Source: Actinacidiphila cocklensis (lineage in GTDB: Bacteria > Actinomycetota > Actinomycetes > Streptomycetales > Streptomycetaceae). Taken from it: a stretch of DNA of 64,000 bases. The position numbers and the translations under genes are program-made. Below are positions 25,907-35,024 of the stretch, in pieces. The notes under the pieces are model-generated. The model did not search any database and was not told where the DNA came from. It saw only the letters and a list, made by a program, of their open reading frames with translations. Each line of letters opens with the position of its first letter. Position 1 is the stretch's first letter. Location: NCBI RefSeq assembly GCF_907177275.1, contig NZ_CAJSLV010000114.1:124001-188000 (forward strand), in the 5' to 3' direction.

Positions 25907-28210
25907 TCAGACCATCGCCAGGTACTCGCGGACCGCGTCACCGACCGCCCGCAGCAGGTCCAGCTGGACGGGGAAGGGGTCCCACACCCCGGCCGTACCC
26001 ATCTCCTGGAAGGTGCAGGAGACCGCGTCGTAGGTCGCCCGGGGCCACACCTCGGCCAGCCGGCCCGCGACCGCCGCCGCGTCCGCCTCCCCGGAGTTCG
26101 CCGCCACCGCCTCCAGGGGAGCCGCCAACGCCGTCGCCAGCGCGGCGCTCAGTACGCGTACGTGGGCGGGCGCGTCGCGGAAACCCACCTCGAAATCCCG
26201 GCCCACCTGGGCGAGGCAGGCTGCCGCGCCCGGGAGCATGCCGCCGCCGACGGCGGCCTGGCAGACCCGTACCGCGGACCGGACGAGCGCCGCGCTCCCG
26301 TCCGCCCCGCCGACCTCTATCACGGCGACCCCGCCGAAGAGCCTGGCGAGCCGCTCCCGCTGCCGTGCGCGCTCCTCCTGCGAGGGCGCCCTCTCGATCA
26401 GGGCGCGGATGACGTCGAAGCGCTGGGCGAGGGCGGCGATGTCGCCCGTGCCGTCGCTGAGCACCACCGAGGACGAGGTGACGACCGCTCGGCGCGCGGT
26501 CCCGAGCAACTCCAGGTCGGCGTAGCGCAGGGACTCCTCGTCGGAGACGACCCCGGCGCCGGACCAGGCCGCCACGTCCCGCAGGGTCTCCGTGCCGGCC
26601 GCGACGACCACGGCTCCGCGCCCGCCGCCGGGCCGCGGCCCGGCCGGCAGCGCGTCGTCGGCGACGGTGTGGGCGAGGACGACGAGCGGGCGGCCCGCGG
26701 TGTCCACGACGTCCACAAGAGACTTCAGCGCCGCCCCCGACGACAGGCTGAAGTCGCACAGCGCGACGTAGGGCCGCTCCAGGACGATGCCGCCGGCCGG
26801 CTCGGCCGCCCGCGGCGGCGGCACCAGGCGCCGGCCGTCCAGCCGCAGGCCCTCCTCGATCCTGAGGCCGAGTCCGGGGGAGTGGCCCTCCTCGACTCTC
26901 ACGACGCCTTCTCGGCCGACCTTGTCGAGCGCCTGCGAGACGATGCGGCCGACCTGCGGATCGCGGGTGGCGGTCACGGCGATCTGCTGGACGTCCAGCG
27001 CCGTCCGCACGCCCCTTGCCAGCGGGAGCAACGCGGAACCCGCGGCGCCGACCACCGCCTCCACGCCCCTGGCCAGCAGCGCCGGGTGCGTCCCCGCGCG
27101 CAGCGCGGGCTGCAGCGACCCCAGCAGGGCCTCCAGGACGAGGACCGCGCCGGCGGCCCCGTCGCCGGACTGCGTGCGCATCCGTGTCACCAGAGCGCGC
27201 ACCAGGTCCAGGCCGAGCCCGGCCCACGCTGTCGCGGGGGTGAGGGCGTGGACCGCGGCGGAGGCGTCGGCGGTGCGCAGCAGGGTGCCGTCGGCCTGCC
27301 TGACCACCGCGAAGCGCGGCAGCGGACCCACCGTCGCCCGCACCGCCTCGGCTGCGGCCGCGACGCCGGCGTGGATCTCGTACGCCCGCCGGTCGCCCAC
27401 GGAGGCCGGCGGCAGGACCGCGTAACCCCCGGGGACTGCGCCTGCCCGTGCCCCGGCCGCGGCGCTCCGGGCGACGACGATGGCGGCCTCGCTCCCGAGC
27501 ACCCAGAGCCGGGGGGTCTGCCTGGCGTCCCTGGCCTTCATGGTCTCGCTGACGTGGCCGAACAGGTCGTCGACACTGACCAGGCCGTCCTTGTCGCGGT
27601 CGGCCTCTCCGGTCCGCAGGCCCTCGACGGCCGCGGAGGTGAACACCGACATCGTCCCGGTGGTGCTGCCGCGGTCGGTGAGGCCGTTCTCCTCCCAGGC
27701 GAGCTGGAGTTCGTTGGTCGACGTGATGACCGCGGTGCCGCCCTTCCCGAGGTGCTCGGCGATATCGGCCGACGGCGGCCCCTTCGCGCCCGGGTCGAAG
27801 GCCCCGCTGTAGCAGCAGTCGAGCACCAGCACCTTGCTGCGCGCCCGGCAGTTCTTCAGCCGCTCGTTGAGGAACGCCGCGGAGACCGCGGCGGATTCGA
27901 GCAGGTCCCGGTCGAACTCGGTGTCGGCGGCCGCCAGATAGAGCCGCCCGTCGTCGTCCTTGACGCCGTGGCAGGAGAAGTAGAGGAGCAGTTCGTCGGC
28001 GGTCCTGCGGCGCGCGAGGAACCTGTCGATCCTGCGCCGGACCACATGGGCGGGCTCGTCGACGACGTAGTGGACGGTGTAGCCGCCGATGTCCGGGTCC
28101 GCCAGGACGCCGCCGAGCGCGTTGCCGTCGTGCCCGGGGGCGTACAGCCGGTTCCACCGCGGGTCCTCGTAGACCGAGGTCGTGACGATCAGCGCCTCAC
28201 GCCCCGCCAT
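25907..28210 (-). CDS. Caspase (peptidase C14) fused to a GroEL/Cpn60-like domain, EACC1-associated
   Basis: A 767-aa fusion. The ATG at 28210 overlaps the EACC1 stop by 14 bases. The caspase domain (about 1-245) has the catalytic dyad His81 (YFSCHG) and Cys133 (LDCCYSG). An EF-hand-like DRDKDGLVSVDDL loop lies near 204-216, reminiscent of Ca2+ effects in some metacaspases. From about 320 to 760 it resembles group I chaperonin: GDG near 349-351 (GroEL DGTTT region), RDPQVGRIVSQALDKVGREGVVRVEEG (intermediate domain) and PYVALCDFSLSSGAALKSLVDVVDTAGRPLVVLA (apical domain). ATP-site residues look degenerate. The protease is probably an effector; the chaperonin part may assemble rings or sense unfolded clients. 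Confidence 0.9.
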   Translation of the reverse strand: MAGREALIVTTSVYEDPRWNRLYAPGHDGNALGGVLADPDIGGYTVHYVVDEPAHVVRRRIDRFLARRRTADELLLYFSCHGVKDDDGRLYLAAADTEFDRDLLESAAVSAAFLNERLKNCRARSKVLVLDCCYSGAFDPGAKGPPSADIAEHLGKGGTAVITSTNELQLAWEENGLTDRGSTTGTMSVFTSAAVEGLRTGEADRDKDGLVSVDDLFGHVSETMKARDARQTPRLWVLGSEAAIVVARSAAAGARAGAVPGGYAVLPPASVGDRRAYEIHAGVAAAAEAVRATVGPLPRFAVVRQADGTLLRTADASAAVHALTPATAWAGLGLDLVRALVTRMRTQSGDGAAGAVLVLEALLGSLQPALRAGTHPALLARGVEAVVGAAGSALLPLARGVRTALDVQQIAVTATRDPQVGRIVSQALDKVGREGVVRVEEGHSPGLGLRIEEGLRLDGRRLVPPPRAAEPAGGIVLERPYVALCDFSLSSGAALKSLVDVVDTAGRPLVVLAHTVADDALPAGPRPGGGRGAVVVAAGTETLRDVAAWSGAGVVSDEESLRYADLELLGTARRAVVTSSSVVLSDGTGDIAALAQRFDVIRALIERAPSQEERARQRERLARLFGGVAVIEVGGADGSAALVRSAVRVCQAAVGGGMLPGAAACLAQVGRDFEVGFRDAPAHVRVLSAALATALAAPLEAVAANSGEADAAAVAGRLAEVWPRATYDAVSCTFQEMGTAGVWDPFPVQLDLLRAVGDAVREYLAMV

Positions 28211-28607
28211 CGCCGCCCGGTTCCGGTACGTCCTGCGCGCCGGTCCTCGCCACGAAGTGCGCCACCAGGGCGTCCTGCTGCTCGCGGGTGAGCCCCGAGC
28301 CGGTGAACGACTCCTCGCCCAGGCGGATCTCCACGCTGCGGGCCTTGGACCGGTCCGCCCAGGCCTGCAGCGCACCGAGCACGGTGGCGAAGACATGCGG
28401 TGCGAGCGTGACGGCGAGGGCGCCGACGGCCACCTCCGTCCCCGACTTGGGGCCTTGCCGAACACCCGCGCCGGAGGGGGACAGCCGTACGTCCTCCACG
28501 TCGAGTTCGAGCAGCTGCCGCCGTAACCGCCCGGTGGCGACGAACAGTTCACTCGCGTCGGCGTCCGCTCCCAGACCGACGACGACTTCCACGTCCACGA
28601 AGGGCAT
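28197..28607 (-). CDS. EACC1 (effector-associated constant component 1) small protein
   Basis: A 136-aa protein. The ATG at 28607 (MPFVDVEVVVG) has GGAGGTGG upstream. The pattern is an N-terminal beta-rich half (ELFVATGRLRRQLLELDVEDVRLSPSG) and then a helical part (VAVGALAVTLAPHVFATVLGALQAWADRS). It closes with a strand (SVEIRLGEESFTGSGLTREQQDALVAHFV). This matches the EACC1 family found beside caspase, trypsin and other effectors in actinobacterial conflict loci. Overlap with the caspase gene implies coupled synthesis. Its molecular role is not established; an adaptor or inhibitor of the effector is the usual inference. Confidence 0.85.
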   Translation of the reverse strand: MPFVDVEVVVGLGADADASELFVATGRLRRQLLELDVEDVRLSPSGAGVRQGPKSGTEVAVGALAVTLAPHVFATVLGALQAWADRSKARSVEIRLGEESFTGSGLTREQQDALVAHFVARTGAQDVPEPGGDGGA

Positions 28608-28789
28608 GGTCCCCACCTCCCCGGAGCGAATCGTACCGAACGCTGACCATTCGGGGGATGCCCGCGCACAAGCCGCCGAAGGTTCGTGCCGGCCGGGTGG
28701 TGATCGCGCTCGGCGAAAAGCCGTCGGGCCGGCGGTGCTTCAGCGCTACGTTCGGGCTCCTTGATCGGTTCTCGTCATCAGGAGGAGCA

Positions 28790-29527
28790 ATGCCTGAAGG
28801 TATGGCCGCCGTTGTCACCGGCGGGTCCCGCGGTATCGGGCGGGCGATCGTCGAACGCCTGTGCCGCGACGGGGCGAAGGTGGTCTTCACCTACGCCGCC
28901 AACGAGGAAGCCGCAGCCGAGGTCGTCCGCACCGTGCAGGCAGAAGGCGGCCAGGCGCGGGCCGTCCGCCTGGACCTGGCGGACCCCGAAGGGCCGGAAC
29001 AGCTGATGGAGACCGCCGAGGCACACCTCGGCGGCCTGGACATCCTGGTGAACAACGCCGCGACGACCCACACCCCCGCCCCCCTCGCGGAGACCGAAGC
29101 AGAGGTCTTCGACCGGGTGATGGCGGTCAACGCCCGGTCGGTCTTCCTGACCATCCGCTACGCGGCCAGGCACATGCGCGACGGCGGCCGGATCGTCAAC
29201 ATCTCCACGCTGAACACCGTGCGGCCCGTTCCCGGCATCGGCCCCTACGCCGCCAGCAAGGGCGCGCTCGAACAGCTGACCGCGATCGCGGCCCGGGAGC
29301 TGGGGCCGCGCGGCATCACCGTCAACACGGTCTCGCCCGGCGCGACGGACACCGACATGCTGCACGCGGCCAACCCTCCGCAGGCCCTCCAGTCGGTCGC
29401 CGCGATCACGCCGCTCGGCCGGCTCGGGCAGCCGGCCGACGTGGCCGACGCGGTCGCGTTCCTCGTCAGCCGGGACGGCCGGTGGCTCACCGGCCAGAAC
29501 CTGCGGGCGACCGGCGGCCTGGCCTGA
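28790..29527 (+). CDS. SDR family oxidoreductase (FabG-like)
   Basis: A 245-aa short-chain dehydrogenase. The ATG at 28790 follows GGAGGAG closely. The cofactor motif TGGSRGIG is near residue 12, NNAA near 86, and the active-site tetrad includes Ser in NISTLNT, Tyr/Lys in YAASKGAL (about 153-157). The basic residue after the glycine motif (SRG) suggests NADPH. It is divergent from the EACC1 operon and followed by a decayed glutaredoxin-like gene. The substrate is unknown. Confidence 0.9.
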   Translation: MPEGMAAVVTGGSRGIGRAIVERLCRDGAKVVFTYAANEEAAAEVVRTVQAEGGQARAVRLDLADPEGPEQLMETAEAHLGGLDILVNNAATTHTPAPLAETEAEVFDRVMAVNARSVFLTIRYAARHMRDGGRIVNISTLNTVRPVPGIGPYAASKGALEQLTAIAARELGPRGITVNTVSPGATDTDMLHAANPPQALQSVAAITPLGRLGQPADVADAVAFLVSRDGRWLTGQNLRATGGLA

Positions 29528-29540
29528 CCCCGCCGCCGCG

Positions 29541-29789
29541 GCCGGCGCCCGGCCGGTCGTCTTCTGGCGGCCGGGCTGCGCGTACTGCCTGCGCCTGCGC
29601 TTCCGGCTGGGCCGCGGCGGCCGCGGGCTGCGCTGAGTCGACATCCGGCGCGACCCGGCAGGAGCGGCGGCGGTGCGGGCCGCCGACGAGGCCGTACCGG
29701 GCCGTCGTCGTGGCCGGCCGCCCCACACCAACCCGGACCCCGAGTGGGTACGCGGGCAGCTCGCCGCCTCCTCGCGCCGCTCCCGCTGA
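29541..29789 (+). pseudogene. Decayed glutaredoxin/mycoredoxin-like gene
   Basis: Right after the SDR stop the DNA encodes VVFWRPGCAYCLRLRF, a thioredoxin-fold CxxC start. The frame then meets TGA exactly where the family has Trp before VDI (CGC TGA GTC GAC ATC). Farther on VDIRRDPAGAAAVRAADEAVP and HTNPDPEWVRGQLA are in frame, but the intervening AVVVAGRP lies one frame over, implying a +1 and a compensating -1 change. There is no start codon. One nonsense codon plus two frameshifts mark it as a pseudogene of the small glutaredoxin family that pairs with mycothiol in actinomycetes. Confidence 0.7.
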
Positions 29790-29823
29790 CGCCGCTACCG
29801 AGAGGGGCCGCCCGGCTCCCGGG

Positions 29824-30381
29824 TCAGAACGACCACCGCGTGTGGGTGTACACCCCGTTGTCGCGGCCGAAGCCGTACGCGGTGCCCGGGGCCACCGCGA
29901 AGACCGCCACGTGGCCCGTGCGGATCGCCTCGCCGATGCCGTGGAAAGTGCCGTCGGGCGAGGTGATGTGCGACCCGTACTTCGTCTCGTACGCCGTGAT
30001 CATCCCCTCCAGGACGGCCCGGTCGGAGACCCGTTCCGCCGTGCCCTCGACCACGAGGTCGAGCCCTTCGGTGAGGGAGTTCCCGCCGGTGGTCAGTGCG
30101 CAGTGTCCGTCGTGGGCGAGATTCCTGGCCTTCTGCTCCTCCTTGCCGGTGGAGAAGTACAGCGCCCCGTCGTGCCAGGCGGCGATGACGGGGGTGACGT
30201 GCAGCCGGCTGTCGGGCCGTACCGTGGACAGCCAGAAGATCTCCGCCGTCTCCAGCTGCCGCCGGGCCTCGGCCCACTCGGTGGCGGTGACCTCCGCGGC
30301 ACCGGGGCGGGGATTGAGCGCCGAGCTGTAGCGCGCGTCCAGCTCGGTGGCGGGCTGCTTTCGTGATGGCTGTGTCGACAT
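29824..30381 (-). CDS. Pyridoxamine 5'-phosphate oxidase-family flavin/F420-binding protein
   Basis: A 185-aa split-barrel protein. The ATG at 30381 (MSTQPSRK) is spaced correctly from GAGGAAGG; another ATG four codons upstream is too close. Core elements are FWLSTVRPDSRLHVTPVIAAWHDGALYFSTGKEEQKARNLAHDGHCALTTG (about 47-98), typical of the FMN/F420 PPOX superfamily rather than PdxH. It is divergent from a TetR regulator, which probably controls it. The role could be F420H2-dependent reduction or flavin binding; the cofactor is not resolvable by eye. Confidence 0.85.
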   Translation of the reverse strand: MSTQPSRKQPATELDARYSSALNPRPGAAEVTATEWAEARRQLETAEIFWLSTVRPDSRLHVTPVIAAWHDGALYFSTGKEEQKARNLAHDGHCALTTGGNSLTEGLDLVVEGTAERVSDRAVLEGMITAYETKYGSHITSPDGTFHGIGEAIRTGHVAVFAVAPGTAYGFGRDNGVYTHTRWSF

Positions 30382-30501
30382 GACGGACATCCTTCCTCGC
30401 CACCCCATGACGACACACGGTCCGCCGCGCGGAAACCGGCGCCGAGGCGTCGCTGCCCCTCGCCGAGGGCCGGTCGCCCACCCTGCGGTAGCTTTCACCG
30501 C

Positions 30502-31137
30502 ATGAGCGAGCGGCAGCCGACGCTGCGGGAGCGGCAGCGAACCGAGACGCGGCGCCTGATCCAGACACACGCGGTGCGGCTGTTCACCGGCCGCGGGTAC
30601 GACGCGGTGACGGTGGCCGACGTCGCCGAGGCCGCCGGGGTCTCGGCGATGACCGTCTACCGTCACTTCCCCACCAAGGAGGACCTCGTCCTCGTCCCGA
30701 ACCAGCCGGCCCGGCTCATCGCCGAGCGGGTGGCCGCGTCCTCCCCTGCGGACCCGCTGGTGCGCCGGGTCGGTGGCGCGCTGGTCGAGGCGGCCGAGGT
30801 GCTGACCGGCGGCGAGGGGGAGGCCGCGGCGGCGAACCAGCGGTTCCTGCTGGACTGCCTCCAGCTGATGGTGGTCACGCCCGCGCTGCGGGCGCGGCAC
30901 CTGGACAGCCAGTACGCGCTGCAGCAGACCGTCATCGAAGCCCTCGGCGACGTCCCGTCCGATCCCGACGCCACCTTCCGCGCCCAGGCCGCGACCAGCG
31001 CCTGCCTGGCCGCGATGCACACCGCGATGACGCGCTGGGCCGAGGAGGACGGGCGGACCGGGCTGTCCGGCCTGATCGCGCTCGCCCTCACCGCGTCCTT
31101 CGGCGACGCCGCCGTCCCCGCCGGCAGACGGAACTGA
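30502..31137 (+). CDS. TetR family transcriptional regulator
   Basis: A 211-aa regulator. The N-terminal helix-turn-helix (about 12-60) contains TETRRLIQTHAVRLFTGRGYDAVTVADVAEAAGVSAMTVYRHFPTKEDLVL, a textbook TetR signature. The variable C-terminal helical domain has a DCLQLMVVTPALRARHL segment seen in regulators with the TetR_C_7-like fold. It starts 120 bp from the divergent PPOX gene, whose expression it likely represses. It is convergent with the aldo-keto reductase gene (21 bp apart). Confidence 0.92.
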   Translation: MSERQPTLRERQRTETRRLIQTHAVRLFTGRGYDAVTVADVAEAAGVSAMTVYRHFPTKEDLVLVPNQPARLIAERVAASSPADPLVRRVGGALVEAAEVLTGGEGEAAAANQRFLLDCLQLMVVTPALRARHLDSQYALQQTVIEALGDVPSDPDATFRAQAATSACLAAMHTAMTRWAEEDGRTGLSGLIALALTASFGDAAVPAGRRN

Positions 31138-31158
31138 GCGGCCGGCGGGAACCGCTGG

Positions 31159-32145
31159 TCAGCGCGTGGCGGCGAGCAGCTTCTCCACCTGGGCGAACTC
31201 CTCAGGGGCCAGCGGGCCGTGGGCGAGCGCCCCGGCGTTCTCCTCGACCTGGGCGACCGTGCGGAAACCGGGAATCGGGATCGTCGCGGGGCTGCGCGCC
31301 CACAGCCAGGCCAGCGCACCCTGGGCGAGGGTGCGGCCGCCGCCGGTGAGGACGTCGCGGATGCCGTCGATGGCGGCGAGCCACTCGGGGCTGCCGGCAC
31401 CGTCCTTGAAGTACGTCATCCACGCGTAGTCCATGCGCCGCACGTCGTTGCCGGCGACCTGGCGGCGGTCGTGGTACTTGCCGCTGAGCAGGCCCATGGC
31501 CAGCGGCCCGCGGTTGATCGAGGCCTGCCCCGACGCCTCGCAGACGGCGATCATCACGGGCGTGTCGCGCAGCACGGACACGTCGTGCTGGATCGCCGTG
31601 CAGTGCGGGGCCTGCGCCGCGAACGCCTCGGCCTTGGCCGGGTCGTCGGTGCTCCAGCCGTACGCGCGCAGCGTGCCGGCGGCGACCAGCTCCTCCAGCG
31701 TGCCCGCCAGGTCGAGGGCCTCCGCCACGGGGAGGTCGCCGATGTGCAGCTGGTAGAGGTCGACGTAGTCGGTGCCGAGCCGGCGCAGCGACCCCTCCAG
31801 GCAGCTGCGCAGGTAGGCAGTGCTGCTGTCGGAACCGCCCGCGCCGCGGGTCTGCTCGTCGAAGGTGTAGCCCCACTTGCTGGCGATGACGACCTCGTCG
31901 CGCCGGTCCCGGAAGGCGGCGCCGAGCACCTTCTCGCTGTGGCCCGCGCCGTAACTGCTCGCGGTGTCGTAGAAGGTCACCCCGAGGTCGAAGGCGCGGT
32001 GCAGCGCCCGGGTGGACTCCTCGTCGTCCACCTCGCCCCAGCCGAACTGCTCCGTACCGCTGTTGCCGTACGGTCCGCCGATCGCCCAGCAGCCCATGCC
32101 GAGGCCGCTCACTTCGATGCCGCTGCGTCCCAGAATTCTTCTCAT
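31159..32145 (-). CDS. Aldo/keto reductase
   Basis: A 328-aa TIM-barrel NADPH oxidoreductase. It has the catalytic Asp and Tyr region in TFYDTASSYGAGHSEKVLGAAF, Lys in ASKWGYTFDE, His in YQLHIGDLP, and C-terminal NADP-binding GFRTVAQVEEN. The ATG at 32145 lacks a Shine-Dalgarno site and lies seven bases after the -10, so the mRNA is probably leaderless. Transcription starts from a MerR-type promoter shared with a divergent MerR gene, so it is likely induced by the MerR effector. The substrate is probably a reactive aldehyde or ketone, inferred from the family. Confidence 0.92.
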   Translation of the reverse strand: MRRILGRSGIEVSGLGMGCWAIGGPYGNSGTEQFGWGEVDDEESTRALHRAFDLGVTFYDTASSYGAGHSEKVLGAAFRDRRDEVVIASKWGYTFDEQTRGAGGSDSSTAYLRSCLEGSLRRLGTDYVDLYQLHIGDLPVAEALDLAGTLEELVAAGTLRAYGWSTDDPAKAEAFAAQAPHCTAIQHDVSVLRDTPVMIAVCEASGQASINRGPLAMGLLSGKYHDRRQVAGNDVRRMDYAWMTYFKDGAGSPEWLAAIDGIRDVLTGGGRTLAQGALAWLWARSPATIPIPGFRTVAQVEENAGALAHGPLAPEEFAQVEKLLAATR

Positions 32146-32152
32146 GGCGGCC

Positions 32153-32183
32153 ACTCTGGTATCTGGAGCGCGCTCCAGGTCAA
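32153..32183 (-). promoter_or_regulatory. MerR-type promoter of the aldo/keto reductase
   Basis: On the minus strand TTGACC (32178-32183) and CAGAGT (32153-32158) are separated by 19 bp, the stretched spacing of MerR-activated promoters. The perfect 16-bp palindrome CTGGAGCGCGCTCCAG (32163-32178) fills the spacer. The transcription start would coincide with the ATG at 32145. Confidence 0.82.
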
Positions 32184-32189
32184 GGGCGG

Positions 32190-32220
32190 TTGACGGGCAG
32201 GTCCCGAGCCGTGTCAGGGT
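32190..32220 (+). promoter_or_regulatory. Candidate leaderless promoter of the merR gene
   Basis: TTGACG (32190-32195) and CAGGGT (32215-32220) are again 19 bp apart. The predicted start falls at the GTG (32227), which has no Shine-Dalgarno site. No dyad is present in this spacer, unlike the reductase promoter. Confidence 0.45.
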
Positions 32221-32226
32221 GGTGCG

Positions 32227-32643
32227 GTGACGACCTACACCCCGGCGGCCGCGTCCGCCCGCAGCGGATTCAGCCTGGACACGCTGCGGTACTACGAGCG
32301 CATCGGCCTGCTCTACGACATCGGGCGCACGGCCGGCGGGCAGCGCGTCTTCACCGAGGACGACCTGGACTGGCTGGGCGTGCTGCGCTGCCTGCGCGAG
32401 ACGGGCATGCCGATCGCGGACATGCGCCGCTACGCGGAACTCGCCCGGCACGGCGACACCACGAACGCCGAGCGCCTGCGGGTGCTGCGCGAGCACGCGG
32501 TCGAACTGCGGCGGCACATCGCCACGCTGCTGGAGCAGGAGCAGCACCTGCACGGCAAGATCCGGTGGTACGAGTCGCAGGCGGACGGCGAGCCGGACCC
32601 CGCGGCGCTGCTCGCGGAACCTGCTGCCGCGCCCGGGCCGTAA
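32227..32643 (+). CDS. MerR family transcriptional regulator
   Basis: A 138-aa regulator. The MerR helix-turn-helix covers about 12-80 (GFSLDTLRYYERIGLLYDIGRTAGGQRVFTEDDLDWLGVLRCLRETGMPIADMRRY), followed by the dimer coiled coil (about 85-125). No conserved Cys pair is present, so metal sensing is unlikely; organic ligands or redox stress are more probable. A GTG start at 32227. It is divergent from the aldo/keto reductase it is expected to regulate. Confidence 0.92.
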   Translation: MTTYTPAAASARSGFSLDTLRYYERIGLLYDIGRTAGGQRVFTEDDLDWLGVLRCLRETGMPIADMRRYAELARHGDTTNAERLRVLREHAVELRRHIATLLEQEQHLHGKIRWYESQADGEPDPAALLAEPAAAPGP

Positions 32644-32670
32644 CCCGGGAGCGGCCGCCGGCGGCGGAGG

Positions 32671-33228
32671 TCAGCCGGTGGCCACGGAGCCCTTCTTGCG
32701 GGCGCGGTAGGCCGCCGCCTTGATCTTGTTGCCGCAGGACTCCATGCCGCACCACTGCCGCCGCATGCCGCGGGACCTGTCGATGTAGACGCGGGTGCAC
32801 TCGGGGTTGCCGCACTCCTTGAGCAGCGGGACGTCCGGGCCGCTGAGCAGCTCGACGGCCCGCCGCGCGACCGTGGACAGCGCCTCGGCGGACGTCGCCT
32901 GCGTCCAGCGGCCCGCGGCGGTCAGCTGGGGGACCGCGGACGGGGTGCGTGCCGTGTCGTTCACCAGGGCGAGCGCCTCGGGGTCGTAGTCCTCCCCGCG
33001 GCGGCGGGCGGTGATCAGCAGGTAGAGCGCCTCCCGTACGGTCGTCGCCCGGTCGACGTCGCTCTGGTCGCCCGGCGTGATCGCGTCGACCACGCCGGAT
33101 TCCACGAACCAGGCGTCGAGCCGGTCGGGCGTCACGAACATCTCGAAGCGCAGCGACCGCCGGGCACGGAGCGTAGCGGCGAAGTCGAGGGCCGGATCTC
33201 CGCAGACGAATACGTGGTCAAGGTTCAT
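32671..33228 (-). CDS. CGNR zinc-finger (ABATE-type) DNA-binding regulator
   Basis: A 185-aa protein. The ABATE stress-like N-terminal domain (about 1-130, VFVCGDPALDFAATLRARR) precedes a C-terminal CGNR zinc finger (about 137-180) with paired cysteines ECGNPEC and WCGMESCGNKIKAAAYRARKK. These are presumed transcription factors. The ATG at 33228 has no Shine-Dalgarno site and lies seven bases after CAGAGT, so translation is probably leaderless. The GTCACC-N9-GGTGAC operator abuts the start codon and contains that -10, implying autorepression or control by an unknown factor. Confidence 0.9.
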   Translation of the reverse strand: MNLDHVFVCGDPALDFAATLRARRSLRFEMFVTPDRLDAWFVESGVVDAITPGDQSDVDRATTVREALYLLITARRRGEDYDPEALALVNDTARTPSAVPQLTAAGRWTQATSAEALSTVARRAVELLSGPDVPLLKECGNPECTRVYIDRSRGMRRQWCGMESCGNKIKAAAYRARKKGSVATG

Positions 33229-33277
33229 GTCACCACTCTGACAGGTGACCGAGTCTGTCGCAAGGAGTCGTCACCCG

Positions 33278-33290
<13 letters not shown>
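33229..33290. promoter_or_regulatory. Operator pair GTCACC-N9-GGTGAC upstream of the CGNR gene
   Basis: A perfect dyad occupies 33229-33249. A partial copy (GTCACC-N9-GGTTCG) lies at 33270-33290, 41 bp away. On the minus strand the dyad contains CAGAGT, with TTGCGA 17 bp upstream, forming a leaderless promoter for the CGNR gene. Confidence 0.7.
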
Positions 33291-34951
<1,661 letters not shown>

Positions 34952-34979
34952 AGGGTTCCACCAGGGGTGATCGGTGTAC

Positions 34980-35009
34980 GGCCCGCGGGGCGCACGCCTC
35001 GCGCGGGCC
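34980..35009. terminator. Hairpin between the two ABC-F genes
   Basis: Arms GGCCCGCG/CGCGGGCC (8 bp) with a 14-nt loop lie between the stop of the upstream ABC-F gene and the start of the downstream one. It may be an intercistronic terminator or attenuator. Confidence 0.4.
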
Positions 35010-35024
35010 TGGCCGGCACACCGG

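Noticed and set aside
34980-35009. Attenuator hairpin for the downstream ABC-F gene
   Set aside because: No leader peptide with a ribosome site precedes it, and it sits between two same-strand genes, so a simple intercistronic hairpin is more likely; kept only as a low-confidence terminator.
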